64,000 nucleotides of DNA, taken from Eutreptiella sp. 'Long Island Sound 2002' (lineage: Eukaryota; Euglenozoa; Euglenophyceae; Eutreptiales; Eutreptiaceae). Positions 1 to 12,500 of this stretch are shown piece after piece. Numbering within the stretch: position 1 is the first letter of the stretch; each line of letters opens with the position of its first letter. The translations under genes were made by a program, and so were the position numbers. The notes under the pieces were generated by a model that had not been told where the DNA came from, searched no databases, and saw only the letters and a program-made list of their open reading frames with translations. The stretch spans positions 42,791,621-42,855,620 of the forward strand of contig OZ038391.1 in the NCBI GenBank assembly GCA_964036045.1, written 5' to 3'.

Positions 1-102
1 GCCCTCAACGGCTCCGGAATGGGTACACAGCCCGCACAGCCCTCGGCTCAGGGCATCGGGGGGCTGGACAACAGCCGGGGATATGACGATGGGACGGAGC
101 GC

Positions 103-1090
103 AAACGAGGCCCGCAGCCAAGCCGAGCGGCTGTGGCAAGCACTGCGGGACGGATGGGAGGCGAGTTTCGATGCCTCCGTCGTCTATGGGTGAGCAAAGA
201 CACCCTCAAAGTGTATGTGCAGGCGCTTAGTCACTTGCGCAGACGAGAGTGCATGCAGCTGGGCTATGGGAGGCGGCAGGGGCTGGAGGACGAGCTCGCC
301 GACATTGTTGGACGAGGAATAGGTGAGAACTCCGTCAAAAAGGTGCTCTTCTCCTTCACTCTACTTGAAACTTTGGGCTAGCTTCGACCGACCATCCGGC
401 TAGGGGACTGGTACCTCTTGCTTGGAGTCGCCAAGGAAGCCAAGAAAGAAGGCCGGGTGGTGGTCAAGGAGTGGGTCAGCATGGCAGCTCTTCAACACTT
501 GACTGCCACCAATGGGACGGGCGCGGAGTGGGGGATTGTGGCCCTCGCCTTCATCTCCTGCGCGCACTGCCTCAGAGCCAGCGAAGCCATCACCGCTCAC
601 GTGGATGGGGATGACCTCATTGTCACAAGCACCGAATCCCACTTGGGAGAACAACGGCAAGGAATGGGGCCATGGACAGTGGCGTGGGCCGGGCTCCTAG
701 TCGAGCTCCGAGACTTGCACGGATACCATCTAGATCGTCCGGCATGGTTCCGCGGGCGTGGCATGCTTCACCAAGGCTTGGTGGGCATTCTTGACAGTCT
801 GGGCGGCAGCCACAAGGGGTTGCAATGGCACTCCTTCCGAAGATACGGCTCGGCCTCAGCTCCGAGGACTCGGCGTCGCAGTGCGCTTCATCATACTGTG
901 GGGTGGATGGCGCACCCCTGCAGTGGCAGAGATCTATTACAAAGCCCCGCCCACATAGGCATTTTCCCGGGGCGGGCCCATCCCACAACTAGAGTGGCAA
1001 GGCGGGACCCTGGAGTGCTCAAGGTGGGCACCACACTCACCATGTGGCCCAGCTGGGTCAAGCGCGAACTTGAGGTCCCCGCTCTTTGAC
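103..1090 (+). pseudogene. Tyrosine recombinase remnant of the decayed element
   Basis: Pieces in three frames match the intact recombinase at 60292-61641. They include the N-terminal helical part (AERLWQALRDGWEASFDASV near 103-180), the region around CLRASEAI near 570-595 with the first catalytic Arg, the HSFRRYG box near 829-850, and the C-terminal GGWRTPAVAEIYY box near 900-945 with the nucleophile Tyr. An in-frame TGA near 187, a TAG near 379 and at least one frameshift between the HSFRR and GGW boxes inactivate it. The N-terminal match lies upstream of the first ATG of the intact gene, which suggests the real protein starts further upstream there. Confidence 0.8.
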
Positions 1091-1427
1091 CTGCTGGCAT
1101 GCGACAGGTGCAATGAGCGGTGGTGGAAAAGCCCGCAAGAGGACGGGAACAACGTCGCTCAGGCGAACGACTGTGGAGGTCATGGAGTCGCCCCAAGTGC
1201 AGCCAACAAAGACGGCAAGGTGGGTAGCTGTAGAGGTTGTAAAGCCAAGAGTCCAATGGCGGCTCTCGGTAACAACATTTGGGCCGCTCCGGGAGCATCA
1301 CCACGGGGTGCCGCAGGCAACAAGCAAAGCGAGACGGGTAGAGGCGGCGCTGTCGCAGCTGCCGCACAATCAACTGCTAGCACAAAGCATTAGGTAGCTC
1401 CAAGGGATAAAAGAGAGACATAGGCCA

Positions 1428-2937
1428 ATGGTGCAGGGGGTGGTGCTGGGCCTACCGCAATTTGCAGGGGGGGGGGGGGTACCGAGGCGGGGCCGGGGCG
1501 CAAATTGGTCCTCGAGGCTGCGTTGGGGGTTTGGGGGGGAGGGTGCAAGAGGAGGGGCTAGATGGCGAAGCGGATGGGTACTACTCCTCCTCAGAGGAGG
1601 AGGAGATATTTGAGTAGCAGAGGCGGGGCGAGTGCATGTGTACCCCTCCTTGTGGAACAAGCTTGTGCCAGCAAGGCTGCAGTGTGTAAGTGTGGACAAG
1701 GAGGCCCATCGGCGGTAGGGGGGGGGGGGTGCTCAAAGTGAAAACTACCGCCGATGATGCGGTCCCCGCGCGCGACCACACGGGGAGCCAAGGGCACATG
1801 CAGCAGGCCAACAACAAGGGCTTTTCTACGGCCTAAAAACAAGCACAAGTGCAGAATGATTTTGGATGCCACCCCAATTAAAAGCACAGATAGCTGCAAG
1901 GCGGCAAAGGCCAGCTGCCCGGCCTCGAGGAGCTATGGTATTCGATGCGTAGAGGGGGGGCGGGGGGGGGGGGGGTCAAGAGTAACCACTAGCTTGCGAG
2001 GCGCAACCTCCAAAATGCCTTTTGGAGCATTTGCCTGCCGCGCCGGTGGTGCCGCATATTTGTGCAGCATACCTCAAATGGGCGAGGGTACAAGTACACG
2101 TGCTTGCCGTTTGGATGGCGCTACTCGCCCGTTGTTTGCCAAGGCCTGGTCAAGCGCGTCGTAGAGGGAGCCCTGGGGGGCATTTGAGCGCGGGCCTTGG
2201 TATATATCCATGATATCCTTGTTTTTGCGGCCAATTATAGCACCCTACGCCGTGTGCTCCGAGCTATTCCTAAGCGCTCCCGGGCAGCGGGGTTCATCAT
2301 GAGTCCCAAAAGCCAGACAACGCCTGTGCAATCCATCTGCTTCATTACAAGGACATGGACGCAAGGCGAGTACTTTTTTAAATGCGCTAGGGTGGATAAA
2401 AAGCACGTTGCGCGCGTGGGTGCGGGCCGTGGGAATAGGTACATCAACTCAAGGAGGCTCCGCAATGTGCTGGGACAAGTTTGCTTGTTGCTTAGGCTGG
2501 GGGCGGGGTTGCCCTGCTTCATGGCGGGCAGCTACAAGGCACTAGAGTCGGGTCCAACCGCTTCACACGGGGCATGGCGCGCAAGCTGGGCACCGACGTG
2601 CTGTTCAGCTGCGTGGCCTAGCGCTACAAACCCAACCCCAACCTGTCGGAACCAGTGGGTAGAGGCTCCCCCTTGCCGTGCCGCTAGCTCTTCAGGGATT
2701 CGGCGGGGAGGGCGGGGGGTTCAGGGTGGGAACTGTTGGGGGTCGGGGTTTCTACAAGTTGCTGCATTGTCCGAAATGGGCGATTACGCTGCAGCACGTG
2801 GAGCTGTTTGGTGTATCATGCTTGCAAGCTCGCATGGGGCTCACATGGGCCGGGGGACGGTGATGGTGGGGACCGGCAGTGAGGTAGGGAGGTGGCGGAC
2901 AATGGGAATGTGGGCGGCTGCAAATAACCCCGCGTAG
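1428..2937 (+). pseudogene. RT-RNase H remnant of the decayed element
   Basis: The start resembles the intact RT frame: an ATG at 1428 followed by V-Q-G-V-V-L-G-L matches M-V-R-G-A-V-L-G-L at 61646. A run of 12 G at 1718-1729 sits where the intact copy has 17 G. Downstream, frame-broken RT matches include FLRPKNKHKCRMILDATPI near 1826-1882 and LPFGWRYSP-like sequence near 2107. The polymerase box reads VYIHDILVF near 2200, so the first Asp of the usual YIDD has become His. A partial RNase H with TGSEVGRW follows near 2873 and ends at 2937. It is inactive. Confidence 0.8.
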
Positions 2938-3950
2938 CATTAAATATCGCAACAATTATCTTGGTTCTGACTTTGGAACGGTATAAAGATAGGAACCTTC
3001 CGAGTGCGGAGAAACTGAAATGCGCCGTGTGCGATGGGGAGAGATTGTGGACGGTAATGGGCGACCTGGGTTCTTGCCGAGAGCCCCTTGGTCGCTTTGT
3101 GGAGGAGTCTAGATTTGTGCTTTGCTTGGTGTCAGGGAGGCTGGTGCTGACCTTTTCCCAACCTTGGTTCAGAGGGGGGGGTGGAAAAAATCTTTGCCCC
3201 TGGAAATTTTTTTGTACCCCCCATCCTCCAGTGGTTGCCTACGAAAACAAATTGTCACGCTCGAATTGTAGCATTTTGTTTGGAATACTTTTTGCTCAGG
3301 GATAATTATTGGTGTAAAATTGGAATTGTTTTGCACCAAAGTAATGAACCTATTTAGATAACCCCTTTGCACATGGCATGTAATGAATTGTTGGAACCCA
3401 TTGATGCATCAATTTCGATATTGTGCTTCATGCTTTGGGAAGAGGTCCGTTGTGAGGGTGCTTCTTTTGCTTTGCATTTAGGGACGGTTATGAGTGCAAA
3501 AATAGAATTCTTTGCATCAAATTAAAGTGTTTCTTTAGATTTCCCCTTTGCACATGGCATACAAGTTTGCAACCAAATACTTAGCCATTGTGTGACATGT
3601 TATTGCCTAATCCAAAGGTCTGGGGAAAGAAGTAGTGCTTGGGCCTTGCTACTTCTGGAACACGGAGTAACGGCTGGCTCAACATGCAAAGTGTGGTAGG
3701 GAATCACACCCTTCAATTGTGGTCAAGTAGGAGGGGCAGAACAATATTAAAGAGGGAAGCCCGCATTGGTTCAGGGCCCCAGCGGTCGCCTGAGGCGCCA
3801 GCATAAGAAGACAGGTCATGCAGTCCTGGCGGCCCCCGGTTCTGTCTCTAGTGCCTGCTTGGGTCGCGGTAGGGGGCCTCGCCTCAGCCAGAACCTCTGG
3901 GTTTCGGGCCTAAGTCACCTCTGTCCCTGCTCTACCATGCCCAGCAGATA
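2938..3950. other. Intergenic DNA, no gene recognised
   Basis: AT-rich sequence with short ORFs of poor protein character. Around 3190-3245 a stretch ending in TTGTACCCCCCATCCTCC then GTTGCCTACGAAAA resembles 4725-4775, so the two are probably copies of a short dispersed repeat. The segments at 3330-3390 and 3520-3570 also resemble each other (CCCTTTGCACATGGCAT in both), another small local duplication. Confidence 0.5.
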
Positions 3951-3954
3951 GCCT

Positions 3955-4600
3955 ACCATTGCCCATTACCCATTGCAGTGCAGGAGTGTGTTGAAGGGTC
4001 TACACTGCCCTTCCGTGGTGCGGAAGGAGTCACCACGGCCCAACGCCCCACAGTGGTGTGGTAGTTCGCGGAAAGAGACGCCACTACCCATGACACGCAA
4101 CAGTGGGACAACAAATAGAAGGAGCTCCCAATATGTAGTGCCCATAGCCTAGTAGTGGTGTACAAAAGGATGCGCCACTGCCCACAGTGCACCATGTGGC
4201 ATGTATAGAGGCGCCGCAGCCCGCGGCCCATGGGAGCTCATCAAGGCCCTCGCAAGGCTATGAGGCACCATGGCACGGGAGGCACATATTTCCTCTATAG
4301 AGGAACGGGGGAAGGCGCAGCACAGGTGCGGCCACCAAGAGGACCATACTGATACCCTATGCATCCATGCCCGCTATAGTGTGGCGGCGTAGTGAAGAAG
4401 GCCCCTACCCACTACCCCTTGCAACATGGCACTTTACTGAAGCACATCCACTACCCACTGCCCTCTTGCCCACAACCCTCTACAGTGCGGCAGTGTACAG
4501 AAGGAGACCCACAACCCGCTGCGCCGGGCAATGTAAAGAAAGTTTTGCACTACCCAATATGTATTGCACTGCGGCACTGCACAAAAGGATTTACATTGCT
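3955..4600. repeat. Degenerate minisatellite of CACTACCC / GCAGTGTACA units
   Basis: Irregular tandem blocks of roughly 60-75 bases repeat the words CACTACCCACT, GCGGCAGTGTACAGAAGGA and CAGTGTACAAAAGGAT with many changes, for example near 4150, 4390, 4450, 4500 and 4570. Drift is high and the unit length is not constant. ORFs here are by-products of the repeat. Confidence 0.5.
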
Positions 4601-5394
4601 AATGGAGCGATGGCGTCAAAAGATCAATCTTCATTGTTTGTTTGTTATCAAGTTTCAGGCAACCAGTCGCCTTGAAACGGCTTCCTTCAATGGAAATTTG
4701 GGTTTGATGTGGAAGGAAAAAAATTGTACCCCCTCCCCCCTCCGGGTGTTGCCTGCAAAAATAAAACGGTATGCCGGACCTAGGACCCCCCCCCCCCCCC
4801 CTGCATGCCCCCCCCCCTGATGGGATGGAAAATGTAGCTCCAAACGAGGGACTAAAGACGTTGGGAATGGAGGGTGGGGGCACGAACCATTCACTGAATT
4901 CATTCACAATTTTCCATTGGAAGTTGGTGTTATGTGGTTGATGGTTTGGCCAATCACTCCGTGATAGGTGGGTTGCCATTGTGGCACCCAGCAATCTTCA
5001 AAAACACTTTGCATTGTCTGATTTACTACCATCCGGCCCTCATGAGACAAGGAGTTTCTCAGGTCAAGACATGTTTCGTCTTAGTGGATATGTGATTGTT
5101 GCGCTCTTGGACAAAGTCCACGTGGCAGGTGGTGTGCAAAGTGGGTGCCAAAAATTTCCTCGCAGTCCGTTGGACAAAAACCATAGTATTTGTCACCAAG
5201 TTATTGTGCGACTCTACATGAATGTTGGTCACCCGGTGACCTACCACTCGAGTGGGGACCTTTGGCTAAGTTCTCCAGTACTTTTCAAGTTTCATGATCG
5301 AATTGTCGCCTTTCCCGCTCAACAAGTCTTTACAGGCGCCCCAAAATAGGATTTGGTAGTAGTGGCCACTCAACAAATCAAAGAGTTAGGGGCA

Positions 5395-5855
5395 TGACAT
5401 TGTGCTGTTGGTTACAGAGATGTGTCGGTAGAGTATGTGGAGAAGGTGGGGTGGATAGTTGGGTATGGGTGTCACATGCTGGGTGGCTAGGGATGGTACC
5501 GTGCCTACCTTTGGATACACACCAAACCATCAATAGGACAGAACTACAAGCTATCATACAAGCTGCTTGTTGTAAGAGAAAACGAACCTCCTTAGCACCA
5601 AAGTTTGGGTGGTAATGGATTCCTCATATGTGCATGAGGGACTGCAAGGCTCCAAAGAGCCAGTCAATGGGTGACGGTGCCAGGGCTGGTGGTGAATGTC
5701 GATTTGTTGGAAGTTTTGGAGGAATTCGATTTTTGCACCACTAAATTTGTATGGATCAAAGTGCCCAATCATGTTGACCTCCGAAGAAATATTGGAGCGG
5801 ATGTTGTGGCAAACCTGGGTGCCAATCTTTCCCCCTGTATTCCTTGGTAGGGAAA
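5395..5855 (+). pseudogene. Broken RNase H domain
   Basis: The segment near 5525-5560 reads INRTELQAIIQA, the usual box around the second catalytic acid (Glu). After a frameshift near 5607 the text VVMDSSYVHEGLQGSKE gives the third acid (Asp). After another shift near 5665 a stretch ends in WIKVPNHVDLRRNIGADVVA, which matches the C-terminal His and Asp region of RNase HI. At least two frameshifts separate the pieces, and I cannot place the first Asp with certainty. It may be an old retroelement fragment or a dead cellular gene. Upstream ORF 4981-5349 could belong to the same element but has no motif I recognise. Confidence 0.6.
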
Positions 5856-5994
5856 AAGGTTTAGGTTCATGGTTTTGATAACCCCCATAGCCAACTCCCC
5901 CTCGACTCAGTGGTTTCAACTTAGAACTGGTGGCGGTTATCCAGGATGCAGAAGTGCAATGTGTTGTGGATGGCTTGCCAATAGCATTGCCCAT

Positions 5995-7583
5995 AGTTAG
6001 GCAGCTTGAATGTGATTTGCACCTGGATTATTTCACCGCCCTGCCAACAGGCCTTCGGAATGCTTGACCGAGCAAGCTTGATGTAGCCGCCCACTCCTAA
6101 ACCTATTTGCTCCCTTGTGATAAGAATGCACATGATGAGTATGGGGCCAAGTGGCTTGGCGAATCGGGTGCCAGCACTTTGCATGGCGACTGGGTGATGG
6201 AAGATTCGGAGTATAAAGACATATGGCAGACATGTATTCCTAAGGTTTTGGGCAGACAAAATATGGGAAACCAACTGCAGGATGTACATAGAGATAAGAG
6301 CAGCAAAATAGGCTGGTGGCTGAAGGAGGTGATCTTGTTGTCAAGTGCTTGTGGTTCATACTGATCCAAGGATTGGGAACACATACTGTAATGAGACTGA
6401 GCACCTACACTTCCAGAACGCATGTCCCCTGTTGTAGTCCTATGTGTGTTGCAGCCTCCCCCCTCTTCCCGTTGTCCCCTTCCCCCTCGCTTTCTTTTCA
6501 CCTTTTTGGTAGGTTACATTTTTTTGGCATGGATACTATCAACCCTTATGTATGGATGAAGTCTTCAAGGAAAACTGCAAAGAGAATCAGTTGGAAGATG
6601 TACTGTAGTTGCTCAAGAGCACGACATAGGATGCAACAGAATTTTACACTTCTGTGTGTTAGTGCATTGCACTACTGTACAGAGATCGTGGGTAGCTTTG
6701 GGGGGTTTCTTATTTGGTGTGTTTTATGAAATATGCACGCAGTGCCCACCCAGTGCACCCACAGTGCAACAACATATTCGTGGATGCTGAAAGCGGGCAG
6801 ATGTCAGGAGCAGATAGGGTTAGCACCCTAGATCCCCACCCCCTAGCCTGACCGAGCTTGTTGGATTTCTGTCTGTCTGTCCCATGTCACAAAACTTTGT
6901 GATCTTCACACTCCTGAGTTGGTCTGAAGGTGATACAGTGTTGGGCCTGACAGAGACTGTAGGGCTGAAGGTGCAAAGTGGTGGCGGTGGTGGGCTACCT
7001 CATGAACATACCCCAACAAGTCTGTCAGGAATTTTCTGGTGGACTGACTTCCTTTGCTGTTGTTGTTGTGTGTGTGGGGGGGGGGGGGGGGGATGGCTGG
7101 GGTACATACCCCTTGGAGAGGGAGGAGGGGAATGGACCAGATCCAAACGCAGCATGGGTGAAGTTCCAGGTGCCTGATAAAAAAAAACAGTTTTCAACTA
7201 AGCACGAACACAGAAGGGGCTGACACAGAAGGCTCTTGCTGCAATTCCATGCATCCAACAACAGAATGCTCCACAACCTCGGCTACAGGCCTTCTGTAAG
7301 AATGGATTCTCATGCACAGAGAGTATTGAGCGCAACACTGCTACTGCACAGTCCAGGAACCTTTTCCCCAGTGCTTTACTGTAGCATGCTGATGGTTTGT
7401 ACATAGGCCTAGGAAAAAAAAAGAGGAGAGGAGTAGAAGAGTCCGTCAGGAAAACAGGTGACTCTTCAGTGCTCCATGAGTCAATGGGCGTGAACGAAGC
7501 ATTGTTCAGAGGGCTGAATCAAGCAAATAACCCGATGGTCTGACATGAACAACCCGGCTCCTCCAGCACTGCCAAGAAGGCAG
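5995..7583. other. Intergenic DNA with a long G run
   Basis: No convincing gene. The segment 7076-7091 is a run of about 16 G. A possible small exon lies near 7228-7288, ending at a GTAAGA donor-like site, and could belong to the 2H-domain gene that follows, but I cannot connect the frames. Confidence 0.35.
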
Positions 7584-9563
7584 GCCTGAAGCGTTGTGTG
7601 TGGGCTATCGCCATCATCTGCATGTCCAGCGGTACACCGCCTTGGTCCTGACCCAGAAGTCCAAAGATCGGCTGCAGCAGCGCTTTGGGGACCTGATGAA
7701 TCCGGGCTGGCGTTACATTGGTGACCACATGACCATTTGTATGGGCACTTTGGCAGACCCTGACCTGAGGTGTGTCCAATTTTGACTTCTTTTCTCAGTT
7801 GCCATGCAAGTCTGACAGTCTGACTGCGCCTGTGCGGACGCATCCTTTCCAGCCTCAGACTGAAGGCGGTTGTGGCTGTCCAGGTACAGTTGAAGGGACA
7901 TGTTCTTTTGTCTCATACTACTTTAGTCTACCATTGCTGGGTGGTTGTTGGGTTCTCATTGTGTGTGGGTTTGTGGGTATGTGTGTTGGTCCTGGAGGGT
8001 CTATCGATATTGCAATTTTCACATTGATCGCAGGTACCCTTTCTTTTTTCAATGTCGTAAGAACAAGTAAATGGACATTGGAAGTGCGAGTAGATGGACA
8101 GTGCACCCGTGCGTAAAGTCAATAAGATGTATCCACAAGTAGAAATGATAATATTGCTCACAGTATTTTGCTTGTGGAGATAGGGGAAGTCGGGTTTTAA
8201 GTCGGGTTCCGGGGGGGGGGGGGGGGGGATAGAGCCCCCCAAAATTGGGGGGGGGGGGGGTTCAGGAAAAGGGTTCAATTGACAGGACCATTAATCAGTT
8301 ATTATGAACTCTGGCGCCGAAAATTTTTTTGAGCATTGAACATGGTTAATTTTCAATTTCACCAAATACATGGCAAATGATAACTTTTCTGAACCCCTCG
8401 GCGCGCTGATTCCAAAAATCCCATTTTCATTTTTTAGCCGAATTTCGGGTCCGGGTCATCCCCGGGCCCAAGGGTCAGTCTCGGTAGGATTTTGGGGGGC
8501 CCGTCAATTGAGCCCTGTATTTTTTGGGTGGATCTAACCAGAGGGCTGTATTGACACCCCCCCCCTGGGAGACGAAAGCGCGCCCACCCGAGTAGTTACT
8601 CGCAGTGTATCCGGTGGTACCTTTGATAATATGCTTCATTATACTCACCAGTGTAACGTTGTAGGTGAGTAAAATGCAATTTTTTACGCGACGTGTAACC
8701 ATGGGTGAGCGTGATAATTTTAGGCACATTTCGGACACAAGAGGCATAAGAGCCTCTGGGAGGGGGTTGGAGGTTCTGTACAAATTGTTTGCCATGCCGC
8801 TTTGGGGACCCCAGGATGACAGGGATGCTATGCAGCCTTCATTTGTTTTCTCACTCCTGGGGATCTGAGACAGGAAGGGTTCGGTCGTCATTGTTTGCCC
8901 CAGAGCTCAGGGACCAATGCAGCATGGTCTATGCCCTCCCCCCCCCCTTTGCGAGGGCAACACCCTTGTCAGAGCAACAGTAGGTGTTGTTTCCGTCAAA
9001 TGTTGGAACTTTAGTGTTGCTCTCGCAAGGGGGGGCGGGGGGCAGCTATTTTGATTGCTTTCCGCTTTGTTCTACAAAGCCATAACCCCGCCCTTCTCAG
9101 GGGCTACACCGCCATTTTGACAGCCTCCCGCTCTGGGGACCCTGCAATATGGCAGGGGATAACTAGCCGCCTGGATCTCCTGCTTTGGATCACAGGAAAG
9201 CAAGGGTTGACGTAGCTGCCGGCCTTTGTGCTCGGACCTCGAGACACCAAGGGTTACGTATCTAATTTGATTTCTTCTTGCCTCTGCAGTGCTGACCATT
9301 GCGTGTCTGAGGACACCGATCTGCAGCAGCTCTCCATTGGGCAGCGCGGGGTCGTGACGGTGGCAGCGTACGGTGTAGGGGCGCACTGCAGTGCCGTACA
9401 GGTCCAGGGGTTCCCTTCAGCAAACCGCTGCCCACACATTACGCTGGGGCTGAGCGCTCAGGCCAAGGCTGTGTGCAGTAATCGCATTCAGGAGTGGACC
9501 ACACTGGAGCCTGAATGCCAGCTCCGTCTGCACGGCGTCGTCCGGGAGCGGCTTCTGAGTTGA
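7584..9563 (+). CDS. 2H-type (two H-x-T) phosphoesterase-like domain, two visible exons
   Basis: Exon 7584-7769 and exon 9290-9563 join through an intron at 7770-9289 that starts GTGTGT and ends CTGCAG. The phase agrees: AG before and T after give Ser. The joined protein has about 152 visible residues with H-M-T at 48-50 and H-I-T at 111-113. Paired H-x-T motifs spaced this way mark the 2H superfamily, including cyclic phosphodiesterase-like domains attached to RNA ligases and RNA-repair proteins. The text around each motif (GWRYIGDHMTICMG and CPHITLGLSAQAKAVCSN) fits that fold. The stop is TGA at 9561-9563. Acceptor AAGGCAG precedes 7584, so further exons upstream are likely and this is probably the C-terminal domain of a larger protein. 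The substrate cannot be told. Confidence 0.6.
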
Positions 9564-12500
9564 GTGTGGCCTGGCCTCTGTGCGAGGGAGGGTGTGGCAT
9601 CGGTGCATTGGTGGTGATAATGGACCGGACCCGATGCTGCACCTGCTCAGCCTGCTCTTGTAAATGGAGTGATCCGCCTCTTCTGCAGAGACTTGAGCGG
9701 AAAATGCAGGCAGCAGCGCTGATGCTGCTGCTGAACAGGAACGTGCCTGATGACGTTCAGGCTGTGGTATCATCGGGGTACCTTCTCAGGGATACCAAGT
9801 GCTGACAACAGCGGGTGACTGTTCTGGGCACTCCAAAGATCTCACTGAGACACTGCTGTTGTTCAGAGGAGGGGGGCACAGTGCACAGTGCACCCTTCGG
9901 AGAGTGCACTTGCAGCGGTGAAGCAATCCTCTCGCGCCAGTGGGCCCCTTCTGCCCAGCATTCAGGAGCGGCGTGTTCTAGTCAGCATTGACTTTCGGTG
10001 TTCGGTGCGACGGATGTTTAGCATGTGTGCCTTACGGCCTTGCTACTGTACATTCAGCTGTGCTTCTTATGCTTTGAATTTGCCTTGTACTGCTGTGGGT
10101 ACTTTTCGACTAAGAAAGCACCCAAGATCTGACCACAAGCCGCGAGTACTTGGCATTGGATGAAGCATCACTAGAAATCATCGATTCGGTCGTGTAGCGG
10201 TCCGGATAATGAAATTAGAGTCTCGACAATGGATGGGACGTTCTGGTTGGGAACTTCGAGATGGCGTGCCTGTGCTCTTAGCTGCCATGGGGCTGCATCT
10301 GCCACAGATTTCAGCGTAGTATGCGTCGCTGCGAGGGAGCATGCTGGCAACAAAGAGCGCCACGCCAGAGGAGTGCATGCATGCAGACTGTGACTGCAAG
10401 CCAAATGAATGAACGAATGAAGGAGGCTTGGGGGCATCAATCCAACATCCCTTAGTTTAGATACGACCCGAACTGTAGATTGGGCGAAGCATTGATTAGA
10501 GACGGCCTCTGTTGAGATTCAGCGGAGACTTACTCAGCAAGAGTCTTGGGCCTGTGCAATGCTCTCTTTCATGCGCGATATCAGCCACACGAACCAATCT
10601 GGTCAATGTGCCTGGGAGATTGTAGCACAGGCCTGGCAAATTTGCTACATGGTCCCCCTATGACGTCCCCAGCATTGGCGTCCGGCCATCGACAGGTGGT
10701 AGTGAGCTCCGAACGGCGGTTGGAGAGGGTTTGCTGTTGGTGCACTTTTTTCCAAGGTGGCAGTGTTTGTACCTAGTCCCAAGAATATCAGACAGCTCCC
10801 ACAACATGCACAACCAACTCTGTGTTCTCAATCTTCAGTGAGCGCCAATACTCAAGGGGTGTGCAAAAGTACAACGCTGGTCCATGTTTCTGGCGCTAGC
10901 GCCGCAAAAAAAGACAACCTGTGTTTTTGGTTCCCACTTCCTACAAAGCGGTGTCATTCTATCTCAATGCAGAAAAAACAATCTCTCACCGCTCCCCCTC
11001 CCCTTTTTGTTTCCAAGCTGCATGCAAAATGTGGCCACCCAACCTCTGCAAAAGTGCACCCCAAGTACGTGAGAACGCTTTTCCTCACCTGCGGCACAGT
11101 ATTTCTTCCAAAACATAAAAAATGTGTTTTTACGAACACACGAATGTATAAAATACACCCCTTTCATGTTAAACTGGTGTGCCATCCCCTTTGTGCCTGC
11201 ACATGGTGCCTGGAAAAGGGCTTTTGCTTTGCAGCGTGCTTGTGGCGCACAAAAAGCTTTCTGCGTGCTACTTCCTTGGCTGGGAAGGAAAATGGAACAG
11301 CAAGTGGAACTGATTGAAGAACACGCCATCTGGATAGGCACGGCATATGCCCCATGGTACATTGCACACCCGACCCCGTGCCTAGCACAATATGCAGACA
11401 AGAACACAATATGCAGGCAAGAGCCACATTCACACAATCTCACACTCACGCCTCACCCCTATTGGAACAAAGCCAAAACGCTTTTTTTTTTTGATAGTAT
11501 GGCTGCCAGCCAGTGTCCGAGAAAGTTCACAAAATATCCCCCCTTGTGCTAGCAACATGTGTATCTAAGCAACACTAGGCATTGGTTCTATCAATTTTTG
11601 CACCGTGGATTTTGGTGGTGCGGTTTGTAATTGTGCTGTGTTGTACTTTGGATTTGAGGCGCATGATGTTTATAATTTGCGTCCAAGAAGTCCATTTGGT
11701 AATGGTGGCATTTGGAGATTGTTTTCCCCTTGGTTTTCAGAATAGTACACCATGTCTTGGATGAAGCCCGGTTGGCCAAAATAGTTGTATTTTGGCCAAG
11801 ACTTGGTGTTTGGTGCCTGCATCCTGGCATGTATTATGTCCCAAAACCGGCACCCAAATCTGCAGCAAAGTGTGATGCAAAGGGCAAAAAGGAGAAACAT
11901 GTGCAGAAGTTCAAGATGCGATATAGCTTGACCGAGAAGGGCCTTGTTTCTGAGCCTGTGAACGCGTAACGCCAATTGTTTTCAAACTGTATGTGCCAAT
12001 TTCAGGGTCCTCAGTGATCACTGTTTACGAATGTTCTGTTGCACTGTCCACCCTCTGCTTGTGTACCACCATCACAGCTTCGAACCCCCTGAGAGTTGTT
12101 TGCACATGTACCATGCACAGTACGGCGTGTAAGCAAATTCCTTGTCTAAGCAACACTAGGTGTTGGTTCCATCAATTTCTGGTCATTTACCGTTGCTTGC
12201 GCAAAGCGGGGGTTAAGTGAATGACTTCAAATATTTGGGACTTGTCTGCCTTGTTGTTGGCTGACTGTGCTTACCTCGCTTCTTGTTGCGTGGTTTGCTG
12301 GGCCCTAGCCTGACGGGAACCCTAGCCTGGCCTCACCTGTTTGTGTGGCTTGGCTTCCTTTTGTCTGTCCCTGCCTGCCTAGCCTACTTTTGGCTGGCAC
12401 TTGGCTGGCTCTTTGCTCTCCTCGCTTGTGGTTGTGTGGATTGCATTGCCCTTGCCTAAACCAAACTGTAGCCTAGCCTTACTTGTTGTTGTATGGCTAG

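Larger units (their letters stand above)
1..2937 (+). mobile_element. Decayed tyrosine-recombinase retrotransposon, both ends missing
   Basis: This is a diverged relative of the intact element at 58951-63830. It keeps the same order on the same strand: recombinase, acidic linker with a G run, then RT-RNase H. The left end is cut by the window edge, so gag is missing. Similarity stops near 2937, inside RNase H at the point matching about 63150 of the intact copy, so the C-terminus and the 3' split repeats are gone. Every reading frame is broken by stops and frameshifts, so it is a dead fossil. Its value is comparative: it shows which parts of the intact element are old family features. Confidence 0.85.

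Noticed and set aside
9381-9396. Tenth copy of the GCACTGCAGTGC palindrome
   Set aside because: Lies inside the second exon of the 2H-domain gene and lacks the flanking similarity; likely chance.
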